A stretch of DNA of 64,000 bases from Thiohalocapsa sp964524185 (lineage in GTDB: Bacteria > Pseudomonadota > Gammaproteobacteria > Chromatiales > Chromatiaceae). The DNA is taken from positions 1-64,000 of the forward strand of contig CAZGCI010000001.1 of NCBI GenBank assembly GCA_964524185.1, given 5' to 3'. Below are positions 23,342 to 31,570 of the stretch, one piece after another. Position numbers and translations under genes: made by a program. Each line of letters begins with the position of its first letter. Position 1 is the first letter of the stretch. The notes below the pieces were generated by a model that saw only the letters and a list, made by a program, of their open reading frames with translations, was not told the DNA's origin and made no database searches.

Positions 23342-23992
23342 TCAGTACCAGTACCAGGGGCCGTAAGGCAAACCTGGACGACCCCATGGGCCAACGCCCC
23401 AACGGTACGAGGGATCCCACGGCCAGGGGTCTGGATACCGAGACCAGCGCGCGGAGGGGGCTGGCACCGGCCATAGATGCGAGCCGATAACCGCCACTAC
23501 GGGGTAGCGGTACGGATACTCACCGACCGGTCGCGTCTCGACGCCGACCAGCGTGCCCAAGACCGTCAGCAGACGCGGCTGCGTATATCGGGCGGGGTCC
23601 AGGAAGCTGTTGAAGCGGGCGATGAACCGTCCGTCGGCGGCTGTTTCGGCGGGCGGGTCGGGCTCTGGCCTGCCGGCGGCGTCCAATGGCCATGCCAACA
23701 CTTCGACGTCCGTGCTCTCCGGTCCGTTGCGGACCGCGAGTATGCGCCCGCCCCAGCGGACCCGGGTGCCGGCGTGGTGCTCCGGCGCTGCTCGCGCTTC
23801 GCTCGGCGTCAGCACCAAAGGCCCCGATGTGCGGATCTCCGCCGGCATCTGAGTTGCGCAGCCGGTGAGCAGTGAAGCCAGTACGCCAAGCAGTAGTCTG
23901 AGCAGCCGCGGGCCGTCCCGGCTCGGCCGCCACAGGCGACTGTCTGCGCTGGAAGCGCTGCCGCTGCTGAGTTGATGTGTGTCGACTTTCAT
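23342..23992 (-). CDS. Slp-family outer-membrane lipoprotein
   Basis: A 216-aa protein with a lipobox SLLTGC (Cys45) after a hydrophobic stretch, and an Slp-like domain (HHAGTRVRWGGRILAVRN, then RFIARFNSFLDPARYTQPRLLTVLG). Slp proteins are outer-membrane lipoproteins induced under starvation or stress in enterics. The C-terminal tail is Trp/Pro/Tyr-rich. It is convergent with hom (41 bases apart). Confidence 0.85.
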   Translation of the reverse strand: MKVDTHQLSSGSASSADSRLWRPSRDGPRLLRLLLGVLASLLTGCATQMPAEIRTSGPLVLTPSEARAAPEHHAGTRVRWGGRILAVRNGPESTDVEVLAWPLDAAGRPEPDPPAETAADGRFIARFNSFLDPARYTQPRLLTVLGTLVGVETRPVGEYPYRYPVVAVIGSHLWPVPAPSARWSRYPDPWPWDPSYRWGVGPWGRPGLPYGPWYWY

Positions 23993-24104
23993 CGGGTACG
24001 AAAGTGTCCGGCAATCGCCCGAGCACACATGGAGCTCGAACGCAAAAAAGCCGGCGCAGGGCCGGCTCGGGCTGTGCTTGGCGCACGAGCCGGTCCGCAG
24101 CGTC

Positions 24105-24443
24105 CTAGTAGCCGCCTTTGCGGTGTACCTCCGGTAAGCCGGCGATTTTCGTGCCTTGCTTGGTGGGCGCCAGCGGGAAGAGCTTATAGACATCCTTGCT
24201 CGAGGGTTTGCTGCCCCAGAGCTTGCCCATGTCCTTAAGCAACTGGCGCTCCATGGGCTGATTTTGGTTATTGCCGATGTACTCGTCACGCAGGTACTTG
24301 ATGATGTCCCAGTGCTTGTCGGTGAGCTCGATGCCCTCGGCTGCCGCCAGCACTTTGGCTACGTCTTCGTCCCAGGCGGTGTGGTCGGTGAGATAACCGG
24401 ATTCTGTGGTCTCGATGGTCTTGCCGTTGACTTCGATCGACAT
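24105..24443 (-). CDS. DsrC-family protein without conserved cysteines (RspA-like)
   Basis: A 112-aa DsrC/TusE-family fold: SIEVNGKTIETTESGYLTD and ELTDKHWDIIKYLRDEYI align with DsrC at 31039-31371. It has no cysteine at all: the C-terminal arm ends GLPEVHRKGGY where DsrC has GLPKPTGCV, and the second DsrC cysteine is also absent. It therefore cannot carry sulfur as DsrC or TusE do; such members have been proposed to be regulators (RspA). GAGGAG lies 11 bases before the ATG at 24443. Confidence 0.85.
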   Translation of the reverse strand: MSIEVNGKTIETTESGYLTDHTAWDEDVAKVLAAAEGIELTDKHWDIIKYLRDEYIGNNQNQPMERQLLKDMGKLWGSKPSSKDVYKLFPLAPTKQGTKIAGLPEVHRKGGY

Positions 24444-24738
24444 GGTATTGGGGCTCCTCTCGTCATCGCCGGCGGCGGCAGGATGTCGTCTGCGGCCGGC
24501 GCTTTTTTCAACAGTCTTGTTGCGGGATGTTTGCCACGACACTGGACGCATACCGCCGCTCTTGCGCTGAGCGCCCGGCCCCTCTATCCGCGGGATGCGG
24601 ATGACCGGCACGCAGTATCACGACTCCCTAATATTAGTGAGCTTTGCCAGCCAAGTCATCTACTTGTCGCGTCCGCACGGGGAGCGCCGATCGATCGGAC
24701 CGTCCCGCGCGGGGCAGCAGGGCCAAGCCAGCGCGATC

Positions 24739-25464
24739 TCACGGGGAGGGTTTGTGCACGGCGTCGATGCCCTTGTGTGGAATGAAGATGCCGCACCCCA
24801 TGAGCCGATGCGGTCCGAGCCCCTGCTGCTGCAGCCGCAGCGATTCCTCAGGCTTGAGGTCGGCTAGCAGGAGGCTGCGCGTCGCGATGGGCCCGTCGGG
24901 CGTACTCAGGTCTGTCTGCTTGCCACACAAAGCCTTGCGTACGCGCACGTCGAGCTGGGCTTTCAACGTCTCAGCGGCCCAGCGCAGGAAGGCATCCTCA
25001 TCAAGCCCAGCCGGATCAAGATCAGCCGGTGCGGAGACATAGCGGGCAAAGAGTGTGGTCTCTTTGCTCAACCGGCGGGGCTTGCCAGTGCCCACCGACA
25101 GCTTTGAGTCGCCGATGCGATAGGTGTGCCCCTCGAGTGCATGCTTGAGATCCGCCACGCGCTCTTCAGGCACGCGGATGCTGAGCTTTGTGCGTCGCGA
25201 GAGCAAGAGCTCCTCATCCACCGAGTGACTTGGACGCTCCCACCCGTTCTGCGAGCCAGCGACGTGGATGGTGTGAATCGCGGCCTCCGCCGTGGCGAGC
25301 CAAGGCACCGCTTCGAGCAGGGCGCGACTGAGTGCGTAGGCGTGGTCAACTGGCAGTGCGCGGCATTGCAGCGCAAACAGCACGTCCACGACGTCGTCCG
25401 CGCCGTTAGGTTCGGTGGCGTCGTCGTCGTCCTGCCAAAACATGGGGGTTGTCACGTTTTTCAT
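24739..25464 (-). CDS. orphan Cas6/Cmx6-type endoribonuclease homologue
   Basis: A 241-aa protein matching the Cas6 branch called Cmx6 (subtype MYXAN): VVDVLFALQCRALPVDHAYALSRALL, then SRRTKLSIRVPEERV, KPEESLRLQQQ and the C-terminal glycine-rich loop GLGPHRLMGCGIFIPHKG (about residues 215-233), the hallmark of the Cas6 RAMP fold. Cas6 enzymes cleave CRISPR repeat RNA at hairpins. No CRISPR array or other cas gene is in the window; neighbours are a cysteine-free DsrC homologue and the dsr operon. Its substrate is therefore unknown. Without structure the catalytic residues cannot be assigned. Confidence 0.85.
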   Translation of the reverse strand: MKNVTTPMFWQDDDDATEPNGADDVVDVLFALQCRALPVDHAYALSRALLEAVPWLATAEAAIHTIHVAGSQNGWERPSHSVDEELLLSRRTKLSIRVPEERVADLKHALEGHTYRIGDSKLSVGTGKPRRLSKETTLFARYVSAPADLDPAGLDEDAFLRWAAETLKAQLDVRVRKALCGKQTDLSTPDGPIATRSLLLADLKPEESLRLQQQGLGPHRLMGCGIFIPHKGIDAVHKPSP

Positions 25465-25578
25465 TGGAAAGCGTCGTCAGTCTCAGCACCCGCGGCGACA
25501 TCGGTATCGCGCCGGGCTCGCGCTACAGGCGCCGCAAGGAACGGTCGCCCGAGCACGGAGTTGTAACCCGCCTGGAGA

Positions 25579-26292
25579 TCACGCCGGGAGCCTCGCCTGC
25601 AGGGCATCGCGGTCGAACCACCATTGGTCTTGCACCAGGACGTCGACGACGTTACGCAGCCGCACCAAGAATTTCTCCGGCTCCCGGAGTTCAAGGCGGT
25701 CCCGCCAAAGGTCGAAGGCCGATTGGGTATCCACGTCGCTGTGCCGCCGCGCCACGTTCGCCAGGAGCTGCGACGTGAAGAACACCAGGTTGTCCCGTTG
25801 TGTGCCCGCAGCGCGCACGTCGGCCAAGAAAAGTGCGGTTGTGGCCGCAACCGCCGCGCCATCCGCGTCATCGGGTGTTTCATCCACGACGTGATTTAAC
25901 AACTCGATGGCGAGCTCGACATCGATGGGGTAGGTGACGGCCAGCCAGATGCCTTGGCCGAGGGCGGCTAAAGAGTCCGGCTGTTCCGCGCGGAAAAGTA
26001 CGTCGCAGCAGTCCGCTGCCAATTCAAACTGCTCCGCGTCCAGAAACGTGTCGAACGCCTCGCGTCCCAGTGTCCAGGCCTGCTCGCCGCGCCCCAAGCC
26101 AACCAGGGCCCGGGCCATTTGCAGCTTAGCGTCGGCAAGACGGTGCGTGTCGGCTCCAATCCGCTGCAACGTCTCGAAGTCCTCTTGCAAGGCGAGTAGG
26201 TGCGATTCTAGTGCGGCCTCTTCGGCGCCTTGCCGGCCGATGGAGTCCGCCGCAGTGTCGGACAAGCGAGTGGTGATGTCGTAAGCCTTCAT
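25579..26292 (-). CDS. unknown helical protein, 237 aa
   Basis: No family is recognised. The protein is acidic, rich in Ala, Leu, Asp and Glu, and shows helical pairs reminiscent of TPR repeats (for example LADAKLQMARALVGLGRGEQAWTLGREAF, residues about 52-80). It has no signal peptide or membrane segment. It lies between a 63-aa unknown and the Cas6-like gene, all on the minus strand and divergent from dsrA, so it may serve the same process. Confidence 0.7.
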   Translation of the reverse strand: MKAYDITTRLSDTAADSIGRQGAEEAALESHLLALQEDFETLQRIGADTHRLADAKLQMARALVGLGRGEQAWTLGREAFDTFLDAEQFELAADCCDVLFRAEQPDSLAALGQGIWLAVTYPIDVELAIELLNHVVDETPDDADGAAVAATTALFLADVRAAGTQRDNLVFFTSQLLANVARRHSDVDTQSAFDLWRDRLELREPEKFLVRLRNVVDVLVQDQWWFDRDALQARLPA

Positions 26293-26396
26293 GGATTTCG
26301 CCAGTTAGAGATTGGCCTGCATGCGCGCTGAACTCGGGTAGGAGATGGGGTGGATTGAGTAAATCCCTGACCGCTGAGACGAGACCGGCGCCGTTG

Positions 26397-26588
26397 TCAG
26401 CGGATCAGGCCGCTGAACGCGGCCTCTAGTCGGTCCTCCCAGTCCTCGGGGGTGTCGGGGTAGGGTGGCTTGACATCCATCCGGAAGAAGCGCTCGCCAG
26501 TGCGGGCTTCGTCTTGCACCGCCTCCTGGAGCGCCGAAAAGGTCTCGATGTCTTTGCGTGAGACGAGGATTTCACTAAGTTTCAACAT
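26397..26588 (-). CDS. unknown small protein, 63 aa
   Basis: Starts MLKLSEILVSRKDIETFSALQEAV at the ATG at 26588, the only start compatible with the coding-like part of a longer open frame. It is amphipathic and highly charged, with Trp in the tail (PEDWEDRLEAAFSGLIR). No family is recognised. It is the first gene of the minus-strand set divergent from dsrA. Confidence 0.6.
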   Translation of the reverse strand: MLKLSEILVSRKDIETFSALQEAVQDEARTGERFFRMDVKPPYPDTPEDWEDRLEAAFSGLIR

Positions 26589-27298
26589 GCTTGCGTTCCC
26601 GCCTGTAGGCGTGCCCTTGTTTCGAGGAATGCGTCGGCAAAGATGTGGCGCCCTGCCGCGGCCTAAGCCGTAAGTGCCGACACGCACGTCGGATAAGGAC
26701 CTGCGAGGGCGGAAGTGCGCGCTGGCCGGAGTTCCGGACGCGGTGGGGCGACGTTGAGCCGCCGGCTGCCTGCTCGGGAGGTATGTCGGCTGGCCGGGCG
26801 GCACCCTGGCCCGGCAGGAACTTCTTCGCGCTTGGCCTGTCCGCCTGCGGCTTCGGCGAGATGTGCTGTCGAATCGCGGGGAATGCAACGCGGCGATCGG
26901 GACTCTGGCCTCTCCGCGTGGGGCTGAAATCAGTGAGTGTGAATATTAGAAACCGTTGACATAATTGACAGAATTGGGCACTCTTTCGGGTCGTTTGCCC
27001 GACACGGCACAGACGGGCGTCAGCGCTCTCAAGCGTCAGCAACAATGCGCGTCGGTCAACTATCTCCAAAGGGATAGGCGGGATGCCGGCCTTACCTCCC
27101 GAACGTGGAGTGTCTCGGAGCTCACCCGCCGGCTATAGTGCGGCCCGACATGCAGGCTACCTGGCTTAGCCGGCCACTCAGCCCTCAGCCCTCAGCTCTG
27201 TGGCCACCGCCCGCCGGGACGAATTCAACCTCAATGGTGTGACCGAACCAGGGCAGCCTGGACTCGCGCAACCTGACCTCTACGGGAGACTTAGCAAC
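26589..27298. promoter_or_regulatory. 710-base divergent control region upstream of dsrA
   Basis: No convincing gene is seen here. An AT-richer stretch at 26938-26980 contains two TTGACA hexamers nine bases apart (start of the first at 26956), the best -35-like elements. A direct pair of GCGTCAGC lies near 27018-27045. Close to dsrA a CCCTCAG heptad run (about 27178-27195) precedes the translated region. The dsrA transcription start cannot be fixed from sequence. Confidence 0.45.
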
Positions 27299-28555
27299 AT
27301 GGCGATCGACAAGCACCAGACACCGATGCTCGATCAGTTGGAAGATGGCCCCTGGCCGAGCTTCATTTCCGGCATTAAGCGCCTGCGCGACGAACACGGC
27401 GACACGCGCATCAACGAAGTTACCAACGACTTGCTCGGTCAGCTGGAGCACTCCTACGAAACGCGCAAGGGGTACTGGAAGGGCGGCACCGTGTCTGTGT
27501 ACGGCTACGGCGGCGGCATCATCCCGCGGTTCTCGGAAGTCGGTAAAGCCTTCCCCAAGTCGCGTGAGTTTCACACTCTCCGCGTGCAGCCGCCTGCGGG
27601 AAACCACTACACCACTGCAATGCTGCGACAGCTGGCAGACAGCTGGGAGAAGCACGGCTCGGGTCTGGTGACCTTCCACGGCCAGACTGGCAATATCATG
27701 TTCATCGGCGCCGACACTCAGTCGACGCAGCACTTCTTCGATGAGATCAACGAGTACGGTTGGGATCTCGGCGGAGCCGGCCCGTGCGTGCGGACGGCCA
27801 TGTCCTGCGTCGGCGCTGCCCGCTGCGAGATGTCTTGCACCAATGAGCTGAAGGCGCACCGCATGCTGGTGAATAACTTCACCGACGATGTACACCGCCC
27901 GGCGCTCCCCTACAAATTCAAATTCAAGGTGTCTGGCTGCGCCAACGACTGCCAAAATGCCATTGAGCGCTCCGACTTCGCGGTCCTTGGAACTTGGCGC
28001 GACGACATGAAGGTCGATCAGGATGAAGTGAAGGCCTACGTGAAGGCGAAGGGTCGGCAATACATCATCGACAACGTCGTTACTCGGTGCCCAACCAACG
28101 CCCTGTCCCTCAACGACGACGATACCCTGAACGTTAACAACCGCGACTGCGTCCGCTGCATGCACTGCCTGAACGTCATGCCAAAGGCGCTGCATCCTGG
28201 GGACGACAAGGGTGTAACCATCCTCATTGGCGGGAAGCGCACACTGAAGATTGGTGACCTGATGGGCACCGTCATCGTGCCGTTCAGGAAGCTCGAAACC
28301 GAGGAAGACTACGAGGAGATGGTGGAGCTCGCAGAGAACATCATCGACTTCTGGGCGGAGAATGGCCTGGAGCACGAGCGCTGCGGTGAGATGATCGAGC
28401 GCATCGGCCTAGCCAACTTCCTCGACGGTATCAACGTCGATCCCGATCCGAACATGCTGAGTCATCCGCGCCAGTCCTCGTATGTCCGCATGGACGGCTG
28501 GGACGAGGCCGCGGAAGAGTGGTTCGAGAAGCAGGCGGAGAAGGCCGCAGGCTAG
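27299..28555 (+). CDS. dsrA: reverse dissimilatory sulfite reductase alpha subunit
   Basis: A 418-aa DsrA. Together with DsrB it forms the cytoplasmic siroheme-[4Fe-4S] enzyme that in sulfur oxidisers converts DsrC-bound stored sulfur towards sulfite. The cluster/siroheme ligands lie in CVRTAMSCVGAARCEMSC (about residues 162-179) and GCANDC (about 215); an inserted ferredoxin domain carries CPTNAL and CVRCMHC (about 263-287). The ATG at 27299 gives the family's usual length and start. It is the first gene of the dsr operon. Confidence 0.97.
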   Translation: MAIDKHQTPMLDQLEDGPWPSFISGIKRLRDEHGDTRINEVTNDLLGQLEHSYETRKGYWKGGTVSVYGYGGGIIPRFSEVGKAFPKSREFHTLRVQPPAGNHYTTAMLRQLADSWEKHGSGLVTFHGQTGNIMFIGADTQSTQHFFDEINEYGWDLGGAGPCVRTAMSCVGAARCEMSCTNELKAHRMLVNNFTDDVHRPALPYKFKFKVSGCANDCQNAIERSDFAVLGTWRDDMKVDQDEVKAYVKAKGRQYIIDNVVTRCPTNALSLNDDDTLNVNNRDCVRCMHCLNVMPKALHPGDDKGVTILIGGKRTLKIGDLMGTVIVPFRKLETEEDYEEMVELAENIIDFWAENGLEHERCGEMIERIGLANFLDGINVDPDPNMLSHPRQSSYVRMDGWDEAAEEWFEKQAEKAAG

Positions 28556-28577
28556 CCTGGGCTCACGAAGAGATCGG

Positions 28578-28626
28578 CGCGCGGCGCTTTCACCAAGACA
28601 TTGAGCGGCGCGCGTCGTTTTCTTTC
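28578..28626 (+). terminator. terminator-like hairpin between dsrA and dsrB
   Basis: CGCGCGGCGCT (28578-28588) pairs with AGCGGCGCGCG (28604-28614) with one mismatch and a 15-base loop, followed by TCGTTTTCTTTC. This is close to an intrinsic terminator, yet it lies between two genes whose products form a 1:1 complex. It may be an attenuator or an mRNA processing or stabilising site. Confidence 0.55.
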
Positions 28627-28677
28627 GCCGAGATCGATTAGCACCTAACTGTTTTCTAATTTACTGGAGGACTATCG

Positions 28678-29751
28678 ATGGCCAAAGACATGCGTGAGCC
28701 CATCGAATCCGGTTGCCCGGATCCGTGGCAGTACATGCATCCGGTGATGCGCAAGAATTTTGGGCAATGGAAATACCATGAGCATCCGCGGCCTGGCGTT
28801 CTTCGGCACGTGGCCTACAGCGGGGATGAGATCTGGACCGTCAAGTGCGGCACCCAGCGTATTCTCGATGTCTTCACGCTGCGCAAGCTGTGTGACATTG
28901 GCGACCAGTATGCCGACGGCTACGTGCACTTCACCCTGCGCTCGAACATCGAGTACATGGTCACAGATGAGTCCCGGGTGCAGCCCCTGATCAACGTGCT
29001 GGAGGATGCGGGCTTTATCGTCGGCGGGACGCAGAACTCCGTCACCATGATTTCGCATACCCAGGGCTGGCTACACTGCGACATCCCCGGCACTGACGCC
29101 TCCGGTGTCGTGAAGGCGATGATGGACGAACTCATCGATGAGTTCCGCAACGCCAACATGCCGAATCGTGTGCACATCACGACGTCCTGCTGCCAGATCA
29201 ACTGCGGCGGCCAGGGTGACATCGCGATCAACGTCCAGCACACCAAGCCGCCGAAGATCAACCACGACCTGGTCGCCAATGTGTGCGAACGCCCGTCGGT
29301 GGTGGCCCGCTGCCCAGTCGCCGCCATCCGGCCGGCCATGGTCAACGGCAAGCCGTCGTTGGAAGTCGATGAGCGTAAGTGTATCTGCTGCGGCGCGTGC
29401 TACCCGCCCTGCCCGCCCATGCAGATCAACGACGCCGAGCACACCAAGCTGGCCATTTGGGTGGGTGGTAATCACTCCAACGCCCGCGGCAAGCCGACCT
29501 TCCAAAAGTTGGTCGCCGCCGGCATCCCAAACAATCCGCCGCGCTGGCCCGAGGCCACCGCGATCGTCAAGCGGATCTTGAAGGCGTACAAGGAGGGCGC
29601 CCGTGACTGGGAGCGGATCAACGAGTGGATCGAGCGCATCGGCTGGCCGCGTTTCTTCGAAGAGGTGGAGCTGCCGTTTACCAAATATCACATCGATACC
29701 TGGCGCGGCTCCCGGGCCAGCTTCAACAGCTCGTCCTACATCCGCTTCTGA
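28678..29751 (+). CDS. dsrB: reverse dissimilatory sulfite reductase beta subunit
   Basis: A 357-aa DsrB, partner of DsrA. The sulfite-reductase ligand region is HITTSCCQINCGGQGD (about residues 165-180) and the ferredoxin domain is CICCGACYPPCPPMQI (about 235-250). GGAGG lies eight bases before the ATG. The sequence is of the oxidative (reverse) type by operon context; a tree would be needed to prove it. Confidence 0.97.
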   Translation: MAKDMREPIESGCPDPWQYMHPVMRKNFGQWKYHEHPRPGVLRHVAYSGDEIWTVKCGTQRILDVFTLRKLCDIGDQYADGYVHFTLRSNIEYMVTDESRVQPLINVLEDAGFIVGGTQNSVTMISHTQGWLHCDIPGTDASGVVKAMMDELIDEFRNANMPNRVHITTSCCQINCGGQGDIAINVQHTKPPKINHDLVANVCERPSVVARCPVAAIRPAMVNGKPSLEVDERKCICCGACYPPCPPMQINDAEHTKLAIWVGGNHSNARGKPTFQKLVAAGIPNNPPRWPEATAIVKRILKAYKEGARDWERINEWIERIGWPRFFEEVELPFTKYHIDTWRGSRASFNSSSYIRF

Positions 29752-29753
29752 GG

Positions 29754-29774
29754 CCGGCACCGGCCCGGTGCCGG
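29754..29774 (+). other. strong hairpin directly after dsrB
   Basis: CCGGCACCG (29754-29762) pairs perfectly with CGGTGCCGG (29766-29774) around a 3-base loop, two bases after the dsrB stop. No T run follows, so an mRNA-stabilising or processing role is more likely than termination. Confidence 0.6.
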
Positions 29775-29855
29775 TGAGATGTTTCGGTCAGCGCGCGGCA
29801 ACCCGCTGCCGGTCCCTCACCGGCCCGGGTTGGCCGCTACCACTTCGAGGTCGCT

Positions 29856-30248
29856 ATGAAATTTGCTATCCAAGTCAACGAAGGACCGTATCAGCATCAG
29901 GCATCGGACACGGCGTATCACTTCGCCAAGGCGGCATTGGAGAAGGGCCACGAGATCTTTCGCGTGTTTTTCTACCACGACGGTGTCAACAACGCGACGC
30001 GGCTGACGACCCCACCCCAGGATGATCGCAACGTCGTTGAGCGCTGGGCGGAGTTGGCGGAGCAACATGGTCTCGATATGGTCGTCTGCGTGGCCGCCGC
30101 CCAGCGCCGCGGCATGGTCGACGAGGGCGAAGCGAAACGCAACGGCAAGGACGCGACAAATATTCGCGAGCCATTTCGGATCTCCGGACTCGGCCAGCTG
30201 GTCGAGGCGGCTATCCAATCGGATCGCCTGGTCGTCTTCGGCGACTGA
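29856..30248 (+). CDS. dsrE: sulfurtransferase complex subunit DsrE
   Basis: A 130-aa DsrE with its active cysteine at residue 78 (DMVVCVAAAQRRGM), the position known from A. vinosum. DsrE2F2H2 is a TusBCD-like hexamer that receives persulfide sulfur and passes it to DsrC. GAGG lies five bases upstream of the ATG. dsrF follows after 18 bases. Confidence 0.96.
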   Translation: MKFAIQVNEGPYQHQASDTAYHFAKAALEKGHEIFRVFFYHDGVNNATRLTTPPQDDRNVVERWAELAEQHGLDMVVCVAAAQRRGMVDEGEAKRNGKDATNIREPFRISGLGQLVEAAIQSDRLVVFGD

Positions 30249-30266
30249 TCGACAGGGGGCATTGTC

Positions 30267-30677
30267 ATGTCGGAAACCATCAAGCAATTTTTGTATCTGA
30301 ACCGCAAGGCGCCCTACGGCACCATCTACGCGTGGGAGTCATTGGAGGTCGTGCTGATCGGCGCGGCGTTCGATCAGGACGTCAGCCTCGCCTTTGTGGA
30401 CGACGGCGTGTACCAGCTCACTAAGGGCCAGGACACCGCTGGCATCGGCATGAAGAATTTCTCCGCGACCTACGCCGCCCTCGGCGACTACGAGGTCAAG
30501 AAGATTTTTGTCGAGCAGGAATCCCTAGATGAGCGTGGCCTGACCCTCGATGACCTCCAGCACCTGGTGTGGGAGGACGAGGACGAAGACTACGCCGAAA
30601 AGGACTCGATCAGGCTCGTCTCCCGGGCGGAGATGACCGCCATCATGGACGACGCCGACGTCGTCTTCAGTTTCTGA
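30267..30677 (+). CDS. dsrF: sulfurtransferase complex subunit DsrF
   Basis: A 136-aa TusC-like subunit of the DsrEFH hexamer (YGTIYAWESLEVVLIGAAFDQDVSLAFVDDGVYQL). It has no cysteine at all, so its role is structural rather than catalytic, in line with Cys78 of DsrE being the transfer residue. GGGGG upstream acts as ribosome site. Confidence 0.95.
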   Translation: MSETIKQFLYLNRKAPYGTIYAWESLEVVLIGAAFDQDVSLAFVDDGVYQLTKGQDTAGIGMKNFSATYAALGDYEVKKIFVEQESLDERGLTLDDLQHLVWEDEDEDYAEKDSIRLVSRAEMTAIMDDADVVFSF

Positions 30678-30700
30678 CTGCGGATCGCGCGAGGACAACC

Positions 30701-31009
30701 ATGAGCACGCTCCACACCGTCAATAAATCGCCCTTCGAGAAGTCGTCGTTGGACGCCTGTCTGGCGCATGCCAGCGCCGGCGCCAGCGTTCTGCTACTGG
30801 AAGACGGCGTCTACGCCGCCGCCAAGGGCACGTCCCTCGAGCCGCGCATGAAACAGGCGCTCGATTCGGTCAAGCTATTCGTGCTGGGGCCGGACCTGGT
30901 GGCGCGCGGGCTGTCCGAAGACCGCGTCATCGACGGCGTTAGCGTCGTAGACTATGCGGGCTTCGTGGATCTGACCGCGGAGAACGATAAAGTCCAAGCC
31001 TGGCTGTAA
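30701..31009 (+). CDS. dsrH: sulfurtransferase complex subunit DsrH
   Basis: A 102-aa TusB-like protein with the conserved Cys20 (SSLDACLAHA) and ASVLLLEDGVYAA. It completes the DsrEFH complex. The ATG at 30701 with GAGGAC upstream was chosen over earlier in-frame starts that overlap dsrF. Confidence 0.95.
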   Translation: MSTLHTVNKSPFEKSSLDACLAHASAGASVLLLEDGVYAAAKGTSLEPRMKQALDSVKLFVLGPDLVARGLSEDRVIDGVSVVDYAGFVDLTAENDKVQAWL

Positions 31010-31038
31010 CACCAACAACCTTTCACAGGAGCATCACC

Positions 31039-31371
31039 ATGCCAATCGAAGTCAACGGCAAGACCTTCGAGACCGACGAAGAGGGCTACCTCGCCAACAT
31101 CAACGACTGGGAGCCTGGCGTTGCCGATGTCATGTCCAAGGAAGACGACTTGGAGCTGACGGACGAGCACTGGGACATCATCAACTACCTGCGTGAGTAC
31201 TACGAGGAGTACCAGATTGCGCCCGCCGTGCGTGTGCTCACCAAGGCTGTTGGCAAGAAATTCGGCAAGGACAAGGGCAACAGCAAGTACCTGTACGGGC
31301 TGTTCCCTTATGGCCCGGCGAAGCAGGCGTGCCGCTACGCCGGCCTGCCCAAACCGACCGGCTGCGTTTAA
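31039..31371 (+). CDS. dsrC: sulfur carrier DsrC
   Basis: A 110-aa DsrC with both conserved cysteines, Cys98 (KQACRYAG) and the penultimate Cys109 (PTGCV), eleven residues apart. They form the trisulfide with sulfur that links DsrEFH, DsrAB and the DsrMKJOP complex. AGGAG lies upstream of the ATG. A strong hairpin follows 14 bases after the stop. In A. vinosum dsrC is the most abundant dsr transcript. Confidence 0.97.
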   Translation: MPIEVNGKTFETDEEGYLANINDWEPGVADVMSKEDDLELTDEHWDIINYLREYYEEYQIAPAVRVLTKAVGKKFGKDKGNSKYLYGLFPYGPAKQACRYAGLPKPTGCV

Positions 31372-31384
31372 CTCGATCGGCTTC

Positions 31385-31423
31385 GGCAGCTGGGGGCACG
31401 CAGTCGCGGTGTCGCCAGCTGCC
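31385..31423 (+). other. hairpin after dsrC
   Basis: GGCAGCTGG (31385-31393) pairs perfectly with CCAGCTGCC (31415-31423) with a 21-base loop. No strong T run follows. It could protect the dsrC 3' end and help make dsrC more abundant than the downstream genes. The rest of the 199-base dsrC-dsrM gap shows nothing clear. Confidence 0.6.
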
Positions 31424-31570
31424 CAGATTTCGATGCTTGATCGCCGCCCTTCCGGCGCAAGCGACACAGCCAGCGGGCGTCGCCATACGACGTCGCAGCC
31501 ACTGCTGCAGACGTCCATCCCCATCCCCAGCCGCTGGCGAGAATGACAGCATCACCGAGGTTCCGTCGTC

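Noticed and set aside
24105..26588. CRISPR array near the Cas6-like gene
   Set aside because: No direct repeats of 25-40 bases with regular spacers are present here or elsewhere in the window.
26575..27069. 164-codon minus-strand open frame in the dsrA upstream gap
   Set aside because: No similarity to known proteins, Arg/Pro-rich like shadow frames, and it overlaps the start of the 63-aa gene in another frame.
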